Assembly (NCBI RefSeq): GCF_000805335.1
Contig: NZ_KN708638.1
Coordinates: 579,581-643,580, forward strand
Reading direction: 5' to 3'
Source: Streptomyces sp. CT34
Lineage (GTDB): Bacteria; Actinomycetota; Actinomycetes; Streptomycetales; Streptomycetaceae
DNA: 64,000 nucleotides
Below, piece by piece: positions 42,814-51,728 of the stretch. The notes below the pieces were generated by a model. That model saw only the letters and a list, made by a program, of their open reading frames with translations. It was not told where the DNA came from and did no database searches. The stretch's first letter is position 1, and the number at the start of each line of letters is the position of its first letter. A program made the translations under genes and the position numbers.

Positions 42814-43473
42814 ATGATCCAAGTAGTGATTGCCGACGACGAAGACCTGGTACGCAGCGGGATTCGCGTCATCCTGGAAGCGGCCGATGGGATCGGGGTG
42901 GTCGGAGAGGCCCGAGACGGCATGGAAGCCGTCTCACTGTGCGAGCAATTGCGTCCGGACGTGGCGCTCTTGGACGCCCACATGCCCGGCTGCGACGGTT
43001 TCGCCGCGACCCGACGCCTCATGGCGGAGCAGGACCCACCGCGCATCATCATCCTGACGGCATTCGGCATGGCTGAGAACCTCTTTCAGGCCATGGAAGC
43101 CGGAGCCTCCGGCTTTCTCTTGAAACATCTGAATCCGGCGCAACTGGTGCAAGCGGTCTTCGCCGCGGCGGTCGGCAACACGGTCCTGTCCTCGGACATC
43201 GCGAAGAAGGTCTTGACCAGATCGATCGTGGGCCGAGGGATGCCTTCCGAGAACTCGCGGAACGCCCTGTCGAAGTTCGGTCGCCGAGAGCGGGAAGTGC
43301 TGGCGCTTCTGGGGCAGGGCATGAGCAACCTCAGCATTTCCAAAGAACTGCATGTGAGCGAATCCAGCGTCAAAACTTACGTCTCCCGCATACTGACCAA
43401 ACTCCAACTGGAAAACCGAACCCAGGCCGCGCTTCTGGCAGTTGAGCTGGGACTCTCCAACGGCAGCAACTGA
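42814..43473 (+). CDS. NarL/LuxR-family response regulator
   Basis: A 219-residue two-component response regulator. The receiver domain (residues 1-120) has the acidic pocket ADDED, phospho-acceptor Asp54 in PDVALLDAHMPG, Thr in IIILTAFG and Lys in GFLLKHLNP. The LuxR-type DNA-binding domain (about 150-215) reads KFGRREREVLALLGQGMSNL and SESSVKTYVSRILTKL. All key residues are intact although its partner kinase gene just upstream appears decayed, so it may now be driven by another kinase or act unphosphorylated. Confidence 0.93.
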   Translation: MIQVVIADDEDLVRSGIRVILEAADGIGVVGEARDGMEAVSLCEQLRPDVALLDAHMPGCDGFAATRRLMAEQDPPRIIILTAFGMAENLFQAMEAGASGFLLKHLNPAQLVQAVFAAAVGNTVLSSDIAKKVLTRSIVGRGMPSENSRNALSKFGRREREVLALLGQGMSNLSISKELHVSESSVKTYVSRILTKLQLENRTQAALLAVELGLSNGSN

Positions 43474-43721
43474 TCCCTGCCTGATCCTCCAGCCGTAGAG
43501 ACGTGATCTTCACGGCCCCGCACCCGTGGGCGGCCGCATCGGCTTCAACGGCGCGCCATGCTCGCGGCCCCAGCCGGCGGAGACAAGGGCGGCAGGCCCA
43601 CCGGCTCTGCCCCAGCACGCTGCACCCACCGTCGGCAACGCGGAATCGAGGACAGCCGGTGTCCGCCATCGTGACTAGCCTGATGCCCGAACAGCAGGGC
43701 AAGCATGAAATGAGGGCGGCC

Positions 43722-44459
43722 ATGGCAGAGATCGTTCTGGTTCCCGGGTTCTGGCTCGGAGCGTGGGCATGGGAAGAAGTGACACCGGAGCTGAGGGCGG
43801 CGGGACATGACGTCTACCCGCTCACGCTGACCGGCCTGGCCGACCGGGCAGCCGAGGCCACGCCCGATGTGGACGTCTACACGCACACGGACGACATCGT
43901 CCGTCTCGTCGATGGCAACGGTCTGCGGGATGTGGTGCTGGTCGGGCACAGCGGAGCAAACCTGCCGGTTACTGGCGCCGCAGACCGGATCCCGGACCGG
44001 ATCGCACGGATCGTGTATGTGGACACCGGACCGTTGCCCGGCGGCATGGCTGTGATCGACTTCAATGAGCCCCAGACACAGGAGGAGTGGCGCAAGCGGG
44101 TCGCGGAGGAGGGGGACGGCTGGCGGCTGCCGGTACCGCAGTTCGACCCGGCAGCGGATCCGGACAACCTGGCAGGACTCACCGGCGAACACCTCGCGCG
44201 CATAGCCGAGTTGGCCACACCCCAGCCGTTCGCGACCGCCACTCGCCCCCTGGACCGTCCCATCCCGCCGCCGGACACGCCCTGCTCGGTGATCGCCTCG
44301 ACATTCACTCCCGAACAGGTACGCATGCTGGCCGACAGCGGCAACCCGGTCTTCGAGCCGATGGCCGGAATGGACCTGCACCACCTGCCGACCGGGCACT
44401 GGCCGATGTTCTCCCGGCCGATCGAACTGGCATCACTGCTGGCCGAGATCGCCCGCTGA
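43722..44459 (+). CDS. Alpha/beta hydrolase (esterase/lipase-like)
   Basis: A 245-residue compact alpha/beta hydrolase of the type close to plant methyl esterases and hydroxynitrile lyases: oxyanion-hole VLVPGFWLGAWAWEEV, nucleophile elbow VGHSGANLPV, and catalytic His in HHLPTGHWPMFSRP. Its substrate is unknown. ATG 43722 starts just before the first strand; in-frame ATGs at 43683 and 43710 are alternatives. It follows the response regulator by about 250 bases and might be a target gene, which is inference. Confidence 0.85.
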   Translation: MAEIVLVPGFWLGAWAWEEVTPELRAAGHDVYPLTLTGLADRAAEATPDVDVYTHTDDIVRLVDGNGLRDVVLVGHSGANLPVTGAADRIPDRIARIVYVDTGPLPGGMAVIDFNEPQTQEEWRKRVAEEGDGWRLPVPQFDPAADPDNLAGLTGEHLARIAELATPQPFATATRPLDRPIPPPDTPCSVIASTFTPEQVRMLADSGNPVFEPMAGMDLHHLPTGHWPMFSRPIELASLLAEIAR

Positions 44460-44978
44460 CCAGCGGCCACCCTCACCAGGAGCCCGCCCCGAGCCTCCTG
44501 GCAGCCGCGCGAATCACACCAGGACCGCCGGGCCATCGCACGATCCGTCGGACACCGCACCAGCCGGCGCCTCGCCCGAGCTCACCGGGCGAGGCGGCGG
44601 CTCCGGGCCACACAACCAGCACCACCCCACCATCGGCCGCGAGCGGCTCGGCGATCGCCGTCGCAGGCATCGTCGGCGTCTCCGCCAACAGTCCCCGGAC
44701 CTGAAGCCTCCACAGCGCGTGCTCAGGGTCCGCCGGCCTGACGACCGAGGGACCCTGAGCACGGGGCGGGCTCGTGCCACGGCGCCCGTGCCGGACTGCC
44801 TGCGTCCACGACGATGGCCGGAGCTTGAGCGCCTCGGTGACCAGCTGCGCCAAGTCGTGTGAGAAGCCCACCGGTTTGCCGGACGCGTCGCGGTTGATGC
44901 GTGACCGGATACGACAGAGCGGCTGGAGCGGAGCGGCAGCGTTCACCGGCAGGCTCCGTGGCCCCGCTGCCTGCGGAT
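44460..44978. other. Convergent intergenic region containing a possible IS21 fragment
   Basis: About 520 bases between the convergent hydrolase and monooxygenase genes. Apart from the fragment at 44630-44730, no gene is evident. Confidence 0.4.
44630..44730 (-). pseudogene. Possible IS21-type transposase (IstA) fragment
   Basis: The minus strand reads VRGLLAETPTMPATAIAEPL, close to IstA segments of the form VRELLxxxPTMPATVIAERI. The similarity covers only about 20-25 codons and then stops, so it is a short relic at best. Confidence 0.4.
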
Positions 44979-46331
44979 TCAGGCCGTGGTCGTGCGCAGG
45001 CCGCCGCCCGGGCGGGGGCCGATGAGGACGCGGGACAACAGGCGTGGGTCGGCCAGTGCCAGGGGTCCCGCGACCATGTGGAAGAGGCTGGAGAAGGCGG
45101 TGTAAACCTGCGGGTCGTATGGGACCGTGTCGACCAGGCGGTTCATGAACCAGTTGCCGGTCTTGACAGGCCAGGTGGACCGCGACTGTCCCCAGGCACG
45201 GTCGGGAATGGTCGCCATCAACCATGAGAAGGCGGTGACGCGAGCCAGCCGCTTCTGGAAATCCTGTCCGTCAAGGGGGGTGCGAGGGCGGCGGCTGCGA
45301 AGCAGCTGTTCCAGGAGGCGGGCCTCCAGGGCAGCGACGGTCATGCCCTGACCGTAGGCGGGATTGAAGGTGCACACCGCATCCCCCAGGACGATCAGTC
45401 CGTCGGGCCAGCGGGCCAGGCGGTGATAGGCGGTCTTGCGGTTGACCGTACGGGCGTAGCGGCGCACAGGGGAGACGGGGGTGAGGGAGGCGATGGTGTC
45501 GGCGACGGGGCCGCGCAGGGTTTTGGCGTAGGCGAGGAAGTCATCATCGCCGCGGGGCAGTTGGGTTCCGCCGGCTCCGTGCAGAGTGACGTGGAGTGCG
45601 TTGTTCTCGATCTGGATCGCGTAGGAGCCCTTGCGGAAGTCGGGGGCCCGCAGGGGCTCCAGCACGCCCATCCACGACGGCGGGGACTGTCCTTCCGGGT
45701 AGGAGTAGAGACGTGAGGCGTAACCGACCTGTGCATCGACCGTCGTCGTACGGGGGCTGGGCAGACCCAGGGCGGCCAGCCATTGCGGCAGGTGGGAGGA
45801 GCGCCCCGAGGCGTCCACCACGAGGTCCGCGGCGATCTCGTCCTCGCCGTCACCGGTCTTCACCCGCACCCCGGTGACCTTGCCGGGACCGGCCGTGCGC
45901 AGGCCGGTGACGGTCAGTCCGTCCCGCAGGGTGACGGGCTCCAAGGCCGACACCCGTCGGCGGAGAACATGTTCCAGGAGAGGCCGGGAGAAGGTCTGGA
46001 TCGGCATGCCCATCGGTACCGGCGGCGGGGTGCCGTTGGGCAGCACCGCGCACAGGCCCTCGCCCCAGTCCCACACCGGTGCGCCGCCCTGTTCCAGCTC
46101 GGCGCGCAGCCCGGGGAAGTACCCCTCGAACACCTCGGCACCGAGGGCCAGAAGGCCATGTACGTGGTGCCCCTGCGGCACCCCGGTCCTGGGCGCGGAC
46201 GCGCTCGGAAGCGTGTCGCGTTCGATGACGGTGACGGCCTCGAAGCTGTCGGCCAGGACACGGGCGGCTGCGAGACCCGCCATGCCTGCCCCGATCACCA
46301 CCGCGTGCCGAATGTCGGTACCCATAGGCAT
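44979..46331 (-). CDS. FAD-dependent monooxygenase/epoxidase-like oxidoreductase
   Basis: A 450-residue flavoprotein. The dinucleotide-binding motif VIGAGMAGLAAARVLAD is at the N terminus, followed by RTGVPQGHHVHGLLALG, the VDASGRSSHLPQWL segment and the flavin-contacting GDAVCTFNPAYGQGMTVAAL. The FNPxYGQGM signature occurs in flavin epoxidases of polyether pathways (MonCI/Lsd18 type) and related hydroxylases, so epoxidation or hydroxylation of an alkene or polyketide-like substrate is plausible; the true substrate is unknown. The ATG at 46331 has AGGGAGGGAG upstream. It is divergent from the asparagine synthetase gene across a gene-free interval. Confidence 0.85.
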   Translation of the reverse strand: MPMGTDIRHAVVIGAGMAGLAAARVLADSFEAVTVIERDTLPSASAPRTGVPQGHHVHGLLALGAEVFEGYFPGLRAELEQGGAPVWDWGEGLCAVLPNGTPPPVPMGMPIQTFSRPLLEHVLRRRVSALEPVTLRDGLTVTGLRTAGPGKVTGVRVKTGDGEDEIAADLVVDASGRSSHLPQWLAALGLPSPRTTTVDAQVGYASRLYSYPEGQSPPSWMGVLEPLRAPDFRKGSYAIQIENNALHVTLHGAGGTQLPRGDDDFLAYAKTLRGPVADTIASLTPVSPVRRYARTVNRKTAYHRLARWPDGLIVLGDAVCTFNPAYGQGMTVAALEARLLEQLLRSRRPRTPLDGQDFQKRLARVTAFSWLMATIPDRAWGQSRSTWPVKTGNWFMNRLVDTVPYDPQVYTAFSSLFHMVAGPLALADPRLLSRVLIGPRPGGGLRTTTA

Positions 46332-47277
46332 GCTGCTCCCTCCCTGTTGCGAGCCGGACCCCGCTGTTTCCAGGCTCTTCCCTGCCCCGATCGGCCCGCA
46401 GGTATTCTGAAGGGGGTAAGCAAATGGGCACGCTCTGTAGCCAGGATGGCATTCCCCATGGCGGAAACCCTTTGTGTGCGGCGCTGGTTGACGAACGCGC
46501 CGGCATGGACGGCGACAGGCACGGCATGCACGGCATGCATGGGGAAGGCTCCGGTCGTGGCGGAGCAGACCGCCGACCAAGCCCTTGATCGTACGGCGCC
46601 GAAAACCTCCTGCGGCGCGGCGTGCTCGGCGGCCGGCAGGCCCCGGTGCTACGGGTGTCCGACGACGCCGGTGGACGCGCCGGGCGACGGTGACGCGACG
46701 GTCAGTGGCGAGGGGGACGCCATTCCGCGTGACACACCCACCAGGCCCAGAGCCTGTTCCGACGCATCCTGCCCGGGACGACTGTCGAGGGTCTGACCCG
46801 CGGCGGCACCCCCTGCCCTCCACCCGCCCCCGAGCCGGGGCGATCACGCCCGCCCTCGCGGTCCCGCCGCTACCCGCCACCGCCGTCACACCGCTTCCCA
46901 GTAAATTCTCGCCCCCGTTCCTGCGGAGCGGCGCCACCTCGATCCGGGCTGCCCGGATCCCCTCCCCCACACCGAACCCGCAGTTCAGAGCCCCTGCGCC
47001 GGCCGTCCCCGTGCCCCTGTGCCCGGCGTCCCCGCCCCTGTCCCGCACGCCGCGGAGCGTCCGTGTGCGCCCCTTCCGTGTTACGCCCGGGTTGACGCGA
47101 CCCGCCTCCGAGGAACATCCTCGTTACATAGGTGCTCGATACAACTGACTCTGGTGGAGCGGGTCGGGCGACCGTTCATCGGCGTTGCCCGCCCCCGTTC
47201 CCGGCCCCGTCCGCCGCGGCGCCCCGCGCTGTCGTGCGGCATCGGTGGCCCCAGGGTTCGGAGCAGGAGGACATGGC
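46332..47277. other. Gene-free interval of about 950 bases
   Basis: Between two divergent genes. Long open frames exist because of extreme GC content, but they are Arg/Pro-rich and lack ribosome-binding sites. I see no known structured RNA or operator; the promoters of both flanking genes must lie here. Confidence 0.45.
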
Positions 47278-49122
47278 ATGTGCGGCATCACCGGCTGGAT
47301 TTCCTTCGACCGCGACCTGCGCTCCGAGCAGGCGACCGTGGACGCGATGACCGAGACGATGGCCTGCCGCGGTCCCGACGACCGCGGCACCTGGGTACGG
47401 GGACCCGCCGCACTCGGCCACCGGCGCCTGGCGATCATCGACCTGCCCGGCGGACGTCAGCCGATGACCGCCGAACGCCCAGACGGCAGCCAGGTCGTCA
47501 TCGTCTACTCCGGCGAGGCCTACAACTTCGATGAGCTGCGCGGCGAACTGGCGGGCAGGGGCCACCGCTTCACCACCGACTCGGACACCGAGGTGGTGCT
47601 GCGCGGCTACCTGGAGTGGGGCGAAGCGGTCGCCGAGCACCTCAACGGGATGTTCGCGTTCGCCGTCTGGGACGAGCAGCGCCGGCGGCTGGTGATGATC
47701 CGCGACCGGATGGGCATCAAGCCGTTCTACTACTACCCCACCGCCGACGGTGTGCTGTTCGGCTCCGAGCCCAAGGCCGTCCTCGCCAACCCGCTCGCCG
47801 AGCGGCGGGTCACGCTGGACGGTCTGCGCGAACTGTTCGCCTTCGTCAAGACGCCCGGGCACGCCGTGTGGGACGGGATGTACGAGGTCGAGCCGGGCAC
47901 CGTGGTCACCGTCGACGCCGACGGACTGCGGCGGCACGTCTACTGGTCGCTGCGGACCCGGGCACACCAGGACGACCGTGAGACCTCGGTCGGGCACGTC
48001 CGCACCCTGCTCGACGACATCGTGCGCCGCCAGCTGGTCGCCGACGTACCGCGCTGCACCCTGCTGTCGGGCGGACTGGACTCCTCTGCGATGACCGCGC
48101 TGGCGGCCCGTCAACTTGCCGACGTGGGCGAGTCGGTGCGGAGTTTCGCCGTCGACTTCGTCGGCCAGACCGAGAACTTCATCGCCGACGACCTGCGCGC
48201 CACACCCGACACTCCCTACGTCCACGACGTGGCCCGGCTCGCCGGCACCGAGCACCAGGACATCATGCTGGACTCCGCCGCCCTGGCCGACCTCGACGTC
48301 CGCGCGAAGATGCTGCGCGCCCGCGACCTCCCGATGGGCCTGGGCGACATGGACGCCTCCCTCTACCTGCTGTTCCAGGCCATCCGTGAGCACTCGACGG
48401 TGGCGCTGTCCGGTGAGTCGGCCGACGAGGTCTTCGGCGGGTACAAGCAGTTCTTCGACGAGGAGGCCCGCACGGCCAACACCTTCCCCTGGCTCGTCCG
48501 CTTCGCCGAGCACTTCGGCGACGACGGGAACATCCTCACCTCCAACGTCACCAGCGCCCTCGACCTCGGCACCTACATCCAGGACGGCTACGACCGTGCC
48601 GTCAAGGACGTCGAACGGCTCGACGGGGAGAGCGACTTCGAGTTCCGGATGCGGAAGATCTGCTATCTGCACCTGACGCGCTTCGTCCGCATCCTCCTGG
48701 ACCGCAAGGACCGGGCGAGCATGGCCGTCGGACTGGAGGTGCGGGTCCCGTTCTGCGACCACCGCCTGGTCGAGTACGTCTACAACACCCCGTGGTCCCT
48801 GAAGTCCTTCGACGGGCGGGAGAAGAGCCTGCTGCGCGAGGCCACCGCCGACCTGCTGCCCCGGTCGGTGTACGACAGGGTCAAGAGCCCGTACCCCTCC
48901 ACCCAGGACCCGCAGTACGCGGTCGCGCTCCAGCGGCACGCCAAGGACCTGCTGGCGCGCCCCTCGCATCAGGTCTTCGACCTCGTCGACCGTGACTGGC
49001 TCAAGCGCGCGGCGGACCACGAGGCGCCGCAGAGCACCCAGGCGTCACGGCGCGGCCTCGAACGAACCCTGGACCTGGCCCTGTGGTTGGAGATGTACTC
49101 CCCCGCCATTACGCTCTCCTGA
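47278..49122 (+). CDS. asnB: Asparagine synthase (glutamine-hydrolysing)
   Basis: A 614-residue AsnB-type amidotransferase. After Met removal Cys2 (MCGITGW) is the glutaminase nucleophile of the N-terminal Ntn domain (residues 2-210). The C-terminal synthetase domain has the pyrophosphate loop LLSGGLDSSAM (about 262) and LSGESADEVFGGY. It would convert aspartate, glutamine and ATP to asparagine, although homologues in natural-product clusters amidate or lactamise other carboxylates. AGGAGG precedes the ATG at about 8 bases. A MarR gene follows 66 bases downstream and may be in the same operon. Confidence 0.92.
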   Translation: MCGITGWISFDRDLRSEQATVDAMTETMACRGPDDRGTWVRGPAALGHRRLAIIDLPGGRQPMTAERPDGSQVVIVYSGEAYNFDELRGELAGRGHRFTTDSDTEVVLRGYLEWGEAVAEHLNGMFAFAVWDEQRRRLVMIRDRMGIKPFYYYPTADGVLFGSEPKAVLANPLAERRVTLDGLRELFAFVKTPGHAVWDGMYEVEPGTVVTVDADGLRRHVYWSLRTRAHQDDRETSVGHVRTLLDDIVRRQLVADVPRCTLLSGGLDSSAMTALAARQLADVGESVRSFAVDFVGQTENFIADDLRATPDTPYVHDVARLAGTEHQDIMLDSAALADLDVRAKMLRARDLPMGLGDMDASLYLLFQAIREHSTVALSGESADEVFGGYKQFFDEEARTANTFPWLVRFAEHFGDDGNILTSNVTSALDLGTYIQDGYDRAVKDVERLDGESDFEFRMRKICYLHLTRFVRILLDRKDRASMAVGLEVRVPFCDHRLVEYVYNTPWSLKSFDGREKSLLREATADLLPRSVYDRVKSPYPSTQDPQYAVALQRHAKDLLARPSHQVFDLVDRDWLKRAADHEAPQSTQASRRGLERTLDLALWLEMYSPAITLS

Positions 49123-49188
49123 TCCACGGCGGCCCTGAGCGGGGATCCGTCGCGGACCAGGTCCGGTACGGCAGGTGATGGGTGAGCG

Positions 49189-49617
49189 ATGACGATCGGT
49201 GACGACGCGGCGCTGCAGCTGGTGATCTCGCTGCACCGGCTCACCCGGAGCCTGCGCAGATCCGCCACCGCGGGCAGCGTCCAGCTGACCCACATCGCCG
49301 TACTGGCGCTGCTGACCCAGCGCGGACCGTCCCGGATCGGGGAGATCGCGCAGTGGGTGCCCTGCTCCCAACCGACCGCCACCGCCGCGGTGCTGGGCCT
49401 GGAGTCGGCGGGTCTGGTACGCCGGGAGGCCGATCCGAAGGACCGGCGCGCCAGTCGGGTCCTGCTCACCGAGCAGGGCACGGCGGCACTGGCGGACGTC
49501 GCCCGCGGCGAGGCGCAGGTACTCGCCCGGCGCCTCACCGCGCTCCGGCCGGACGAGATCCGCCGGCTCATCGAGGTCGAGCCGCTGCTGCGGCGACTGG
49601 CGGAGGCCGGGGACTGA
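49189..49617 (+). CDS. MarR-family transcriptional regulator
   Basis: A 142-residue winged-helix regulator: dimerisation helix 1, then the HTH around GPSRIGEIAQWVPCSQPTATAAV, the recognition-helix/wing LGLESAGLVRREADPKDRRASRVLLTEQG and a C-terminal helical dimerisation segment. A cysteine (PCSQ) lies in the recognition region and could be redox-sensitive, as in some MarR proteins. It probably controls asnB or itself. Confidence 0.9.
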   Translation: MTIGDDAALQLVISLHRLTRSLRRSATAGSVQLTHIAVLALLTQRGPSRIGEIAQWVPCSQPTATAAVLGLESAGLVRREADPKDRRASRVLLTEQGTAALADVARGEAQVLARRLTALRPDEIRRLIEVEPLLRRLAEAGD

Positions 49618-49799
49618 GTGGGCGCGCGACGGGCTCGGGCCGCCACGTCGGCCCGCAACGGACTGGCGCAGCGACCATGGTCCGCGACCGGCTCCGGGAC
49701 TGGCACGACCGGCGACGTCTCCGCCCGGACGACCCGTACGGGCCGACGACGGCCGCGGGCTGAATCCGGCGCGCCACCGGGCCGCGGCCGGAAGTGCCG

Positions 49800-50300
49800 T
49801 CAGTTGTCCGGGTTCTCTCCCGCCGGCTCACCACCGGGGGTGGCGTCGATGACCGGTACCTCTTCCAGCCCGATCTTCTCGGCGATCCGGGTCAGCAGCA
49901 CGTCCTGTGCGGCAAGGTGGCGTTGCAGGTGCGCCACCTCGTGCAGGGTCGCGCTCGCATCGTGGAAGGTCGCCTCGGAACGCCGGTCCGAGGCGGCGGC
50001 CTGCACGTTCTGACCGACCATGATGACGGACAGCAGGACCAGTTGCAGGAATGTCTGCGCTACCCAGGCCACTATGGCCGACGCCCCGGCCTTGATCGCG
50101 TCCGGGAGGCTGATCAGGTCGAACAGCGCGAAGGCGTAGGCACACCACATGCTGCCGACGGCTCGCGTGATCACGATCGCGGTCCTGGTGTTGAACCGGG
50201 TGATCGCATTGCCCTGCGGGTGCTGATCGCTGACTTTCACCGGGCCCTGGGCATGCCGTGAAGCGACGTGCGGGTGCGGCAAGTGCTGGTAGAGCGTCAT
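49800..50300 (-). CDS. DUF1003-like membrane protein
   Basis: A 166-residue protein with two membrane helices (about residues 50-75 and 80-105, SIVAWVAQTFLQLVLLSVIMVGQ) and a C-terminal cytoplasmic helical region. The LQLVLLSVIMVGQNVQAAASDRR segment resembles DUF1003 proteins (LxxxFLSTFVMIGQNRQ). The function is unknown. The ATG at 50300 has only a weak ribosome-binding site. It is divergent from the second Mg2+ riboswitch and convergent with the MarR gene. Confidence 0.7.
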   Translation of the reverse strand: MTLYQHLPHPHVASRHAQGPVKVSDQHPQGNAITRFNTRTAIVITRAVGSMWCAYAFALFDLISLPDAIKAGASAIVAWVAQTFLQLVLLSVIMVGQNVQAAASDRRSEATFHDASATLHEVAHLQRHLAAQDVLLTRIAEKIGLEEVPVIDATPGGEPAGENPDN

Positions 50301-50671
50301 GGCCTGCCATCCTGTCGAGGGGCGCTGCCCCGGTCGGTGTTCCGGCCACGACAAGGGCGGCGGCCGGAGCGGGCCGCAGGAGCAGGCGGCCCGCCGACCT
50401 GCCTCGGAACGCCGAGTCGGCCGGCCTGCGGCAACCCCGCGGGTGCACCCCCTGCTCCGCCCGCACTGCGCTCCCTACCCACAACACCCGCTCCCGGAGC
50501 GCGAGTTCCGTCAGGATTGGGCAAGGTCAGCTACCAGGATCGGGGAAGGTCAGCTACCGCAGCAGGAACCTGATCCGGGTCCTGCGCTGCTGCCTGGTCC
50601 GTCAGAGTCGGGGCCGTATGCGTGCGACAGGTCGCAGTTGTCACAACCGTCGTCAAGATTGCGTCAAGCAG
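50301..50671. other. Intergenic region upstream of the second Mg leader
   Basis: About 370 bases with no convincing gene. Its right end precedes the promoter of the second M-box transcript. Confidence 0.4.
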
Positions 50672-50702
50672 TTGCGTCCCTGCGCAAGTATTCCGGTAGG
50701 CT
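50672..50702 (+). promoter_or_regulatory. Candidate promoter of the second M-box transcript
   Basis: TTGCGT (50672-50677) and TAGGCT (50697-50702) with 19-base spacing, matching in position and spacing the candidate promoter of the first copy although the sequence between differs. Confidence 0.5.
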
Positions 50703-50729
50703 CTGACGCGTTCGAAAAATGTGAGGCAC

Positions 50730-50884
50730 CTCGTTCGGTGAGGCGTCTTCACGGACACAGGCCACTGACCCCACGACGTCGAGAGACGCCCAGGTTCAGG
50801 ACAGGTCTCCCCGGCCTAAGGGGTGACCCCAAGTGGCTTCCCCGGTAAGGGGATTACGCCGTGAAGTGCCAAAGCTCTGACGAG
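50730..50884 (+). ncRNA. M-box (ykoK leader) Mg2+ riboswitch, copy 2
   Basis: This 155-nt element is nearly base-for-base identical to the one at 7944-8098 (one A/G change in the 3' part, GTGAAGTGCC versus GTGGAGTGCC). P1 is CTCGT (50730-50734) with ACGAG (50880-50884). All conserved core segments are kept, so it should still fold with Mg2+. It heads a transcript that encodes a deleted transporter and two MgtC-domain proteins. Confidence 0.9.
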
Positions 50885-50972
50885 TTGGGGTGAACCGGTC
50901 GGATGACTGGTGCGCTCTTTGCCGTGTCCGTTCGGCGCCCGCGTGCGCCCCGGCCGGGAGGAGGCGAGAGAC

Positions 50973-51050
50973 ATGGACGGTCAAAGCAGTAGTCCGGGCC
51001 ACAGTTGGCCCCGTATCCGTATGTCTTCTCCGACCTCCGGTACGCGGTAA
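50973..51050 (+). CDS. Leader ORF (25 codons) after M-box, copy 2
   Basis: GGGAGGAGG lies 8 bases before an ATG opening 25 codons that end in TAA, 138 bases before the transporter remnant. The peptide starts MDGQSSSPGHSW and ends SSPTSGTR. Against copy 1 there are three amino-acid changes (H4Q, C5S, V17M) and two silent changes, with no indel or stop in the frame, while outside the frame the leaders do differ by indels. This is weak support for selection on the frame. Confidence 0.58.
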   Translation: MDGQSSSPGHSWPRIRMSSPTSGTR

Positions 51051-51157
51051 CCACCTCCCCTGCGCCTGTCTCACTGCCCTGGCACCCGTACGGCCACCGG
51101 CCGTCCCGGGTCGCTGTGCTGCGCGCTCGCAGGGGGGATCGCTGCTGCGTACCCCGA

Positions 51158-51183
51158 CCTCCCCCGCCGGGGGCCCCGGGAGG
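51158..51183 (+). promoter_or_regulatory. Shine-Dalgarno-sequestering hairpin, copy 2
   Basis: CCTCCC (51158-51163) can pair with GGGAGG (51178-51183), the Shine-Dalgarno of the remnant ORF at 51189, with an internal CCGCCGGGGG helix. It matches the arrangement in copy 1. Confidence 0.5.
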
Positions 51184-51188
51184 CTTCC

Positions 51189-51437
51189 ATGACCGACCTC
51201 ACCACCACCTCCACGGCCACACGGCCGAACTCACCGCAGCACCCCGCTTGGTCAGGCGCGCTCGACGACACCCAAGTCGGCGACATCCGCAGCGCGTTGG
51301 AAACCCTCACAGCCGGCGACACGGCTCCGCGCCGGCGCCGGTCGGCCAGCTTCAAGACCAAGCTCAAAACCCATCTGACCATCGTCTGCCCGAGCCTGAT
51401 CGTCATCCACGTCGTGCAGCTCACGCGCGGCCACTGA
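51189..51437 (+). pseudogene. Internally deleted Nramp-related Mg transporter (82 codons)
   Basis: The frame starts like the intact transporter (MTDLTTTSTATRP; DDTQVGDIRSALETLTAGDT; KLKTHLTIVCPSLIV) and then jumps straight to its last residues (VVQLTRGH versus VVQLALGH). Nearly the entire membrane domain, about 480 residues, is missing. Homology continues on both sides: the leader upstream, and TGACGTCCC plus a GC-rich hairpin downstream. This indicates an in-frame internal deletion in a duplicated gene. The product could at most be one amphipathic or membrane-associated helix; it cannot transport. It still has a good ribosome-binding site and may survive as a leader ORF or micropeptide. Confidence 0.8.
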
Positions 51438-51438
51438 C

Positions 51439-51482
51439 GTCCCTGGGGCGGCGGTGACTCCCCACCCGCCGCCCCCAGGGAC
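51439..51482 (+). terminator. Hairpin after the transporter remnant
   Basis: GTCCCTGGGGCGGCGG and CCGCCGCCCCCAGGGAC form a 16-base stem (one bulge) right after the stop codon. It corresponds to the terminator at 5936-5975. If fully efficient it would separate the M-box from the two MgtC-domain genes downstream. Confidence 0.7.
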
Positions 51483-51728
51483 CACCCAACACCCGATCGT
51501 CACCCGCCGGGAGGGACAGCAAGCCCTGCCCTGCGTCTCCGAGGTCTCCGTCCGACCTTGTACGCCAGCCCGCCTACCCCACACAAGCGCCGCCCCTACG
51601 CCCTGTCCGGCGATCTCCGGGACCGACGCAGCCAGAACCAGAACAGTTCAACAGCCCGCCCCAACCGGCCTGACCAGGACCCACCACAACACCAGAACAC
51701 CACCCCACGACGGAGAGGAGGCGCCGCC

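Noticed and set aside
46585..47148. 187-codon open frame in the gene-free interval before asnB
   Set aside because: Arg/Pro-rich composition, no ribosome-binding site and no recognisable domain; judged non-coding.
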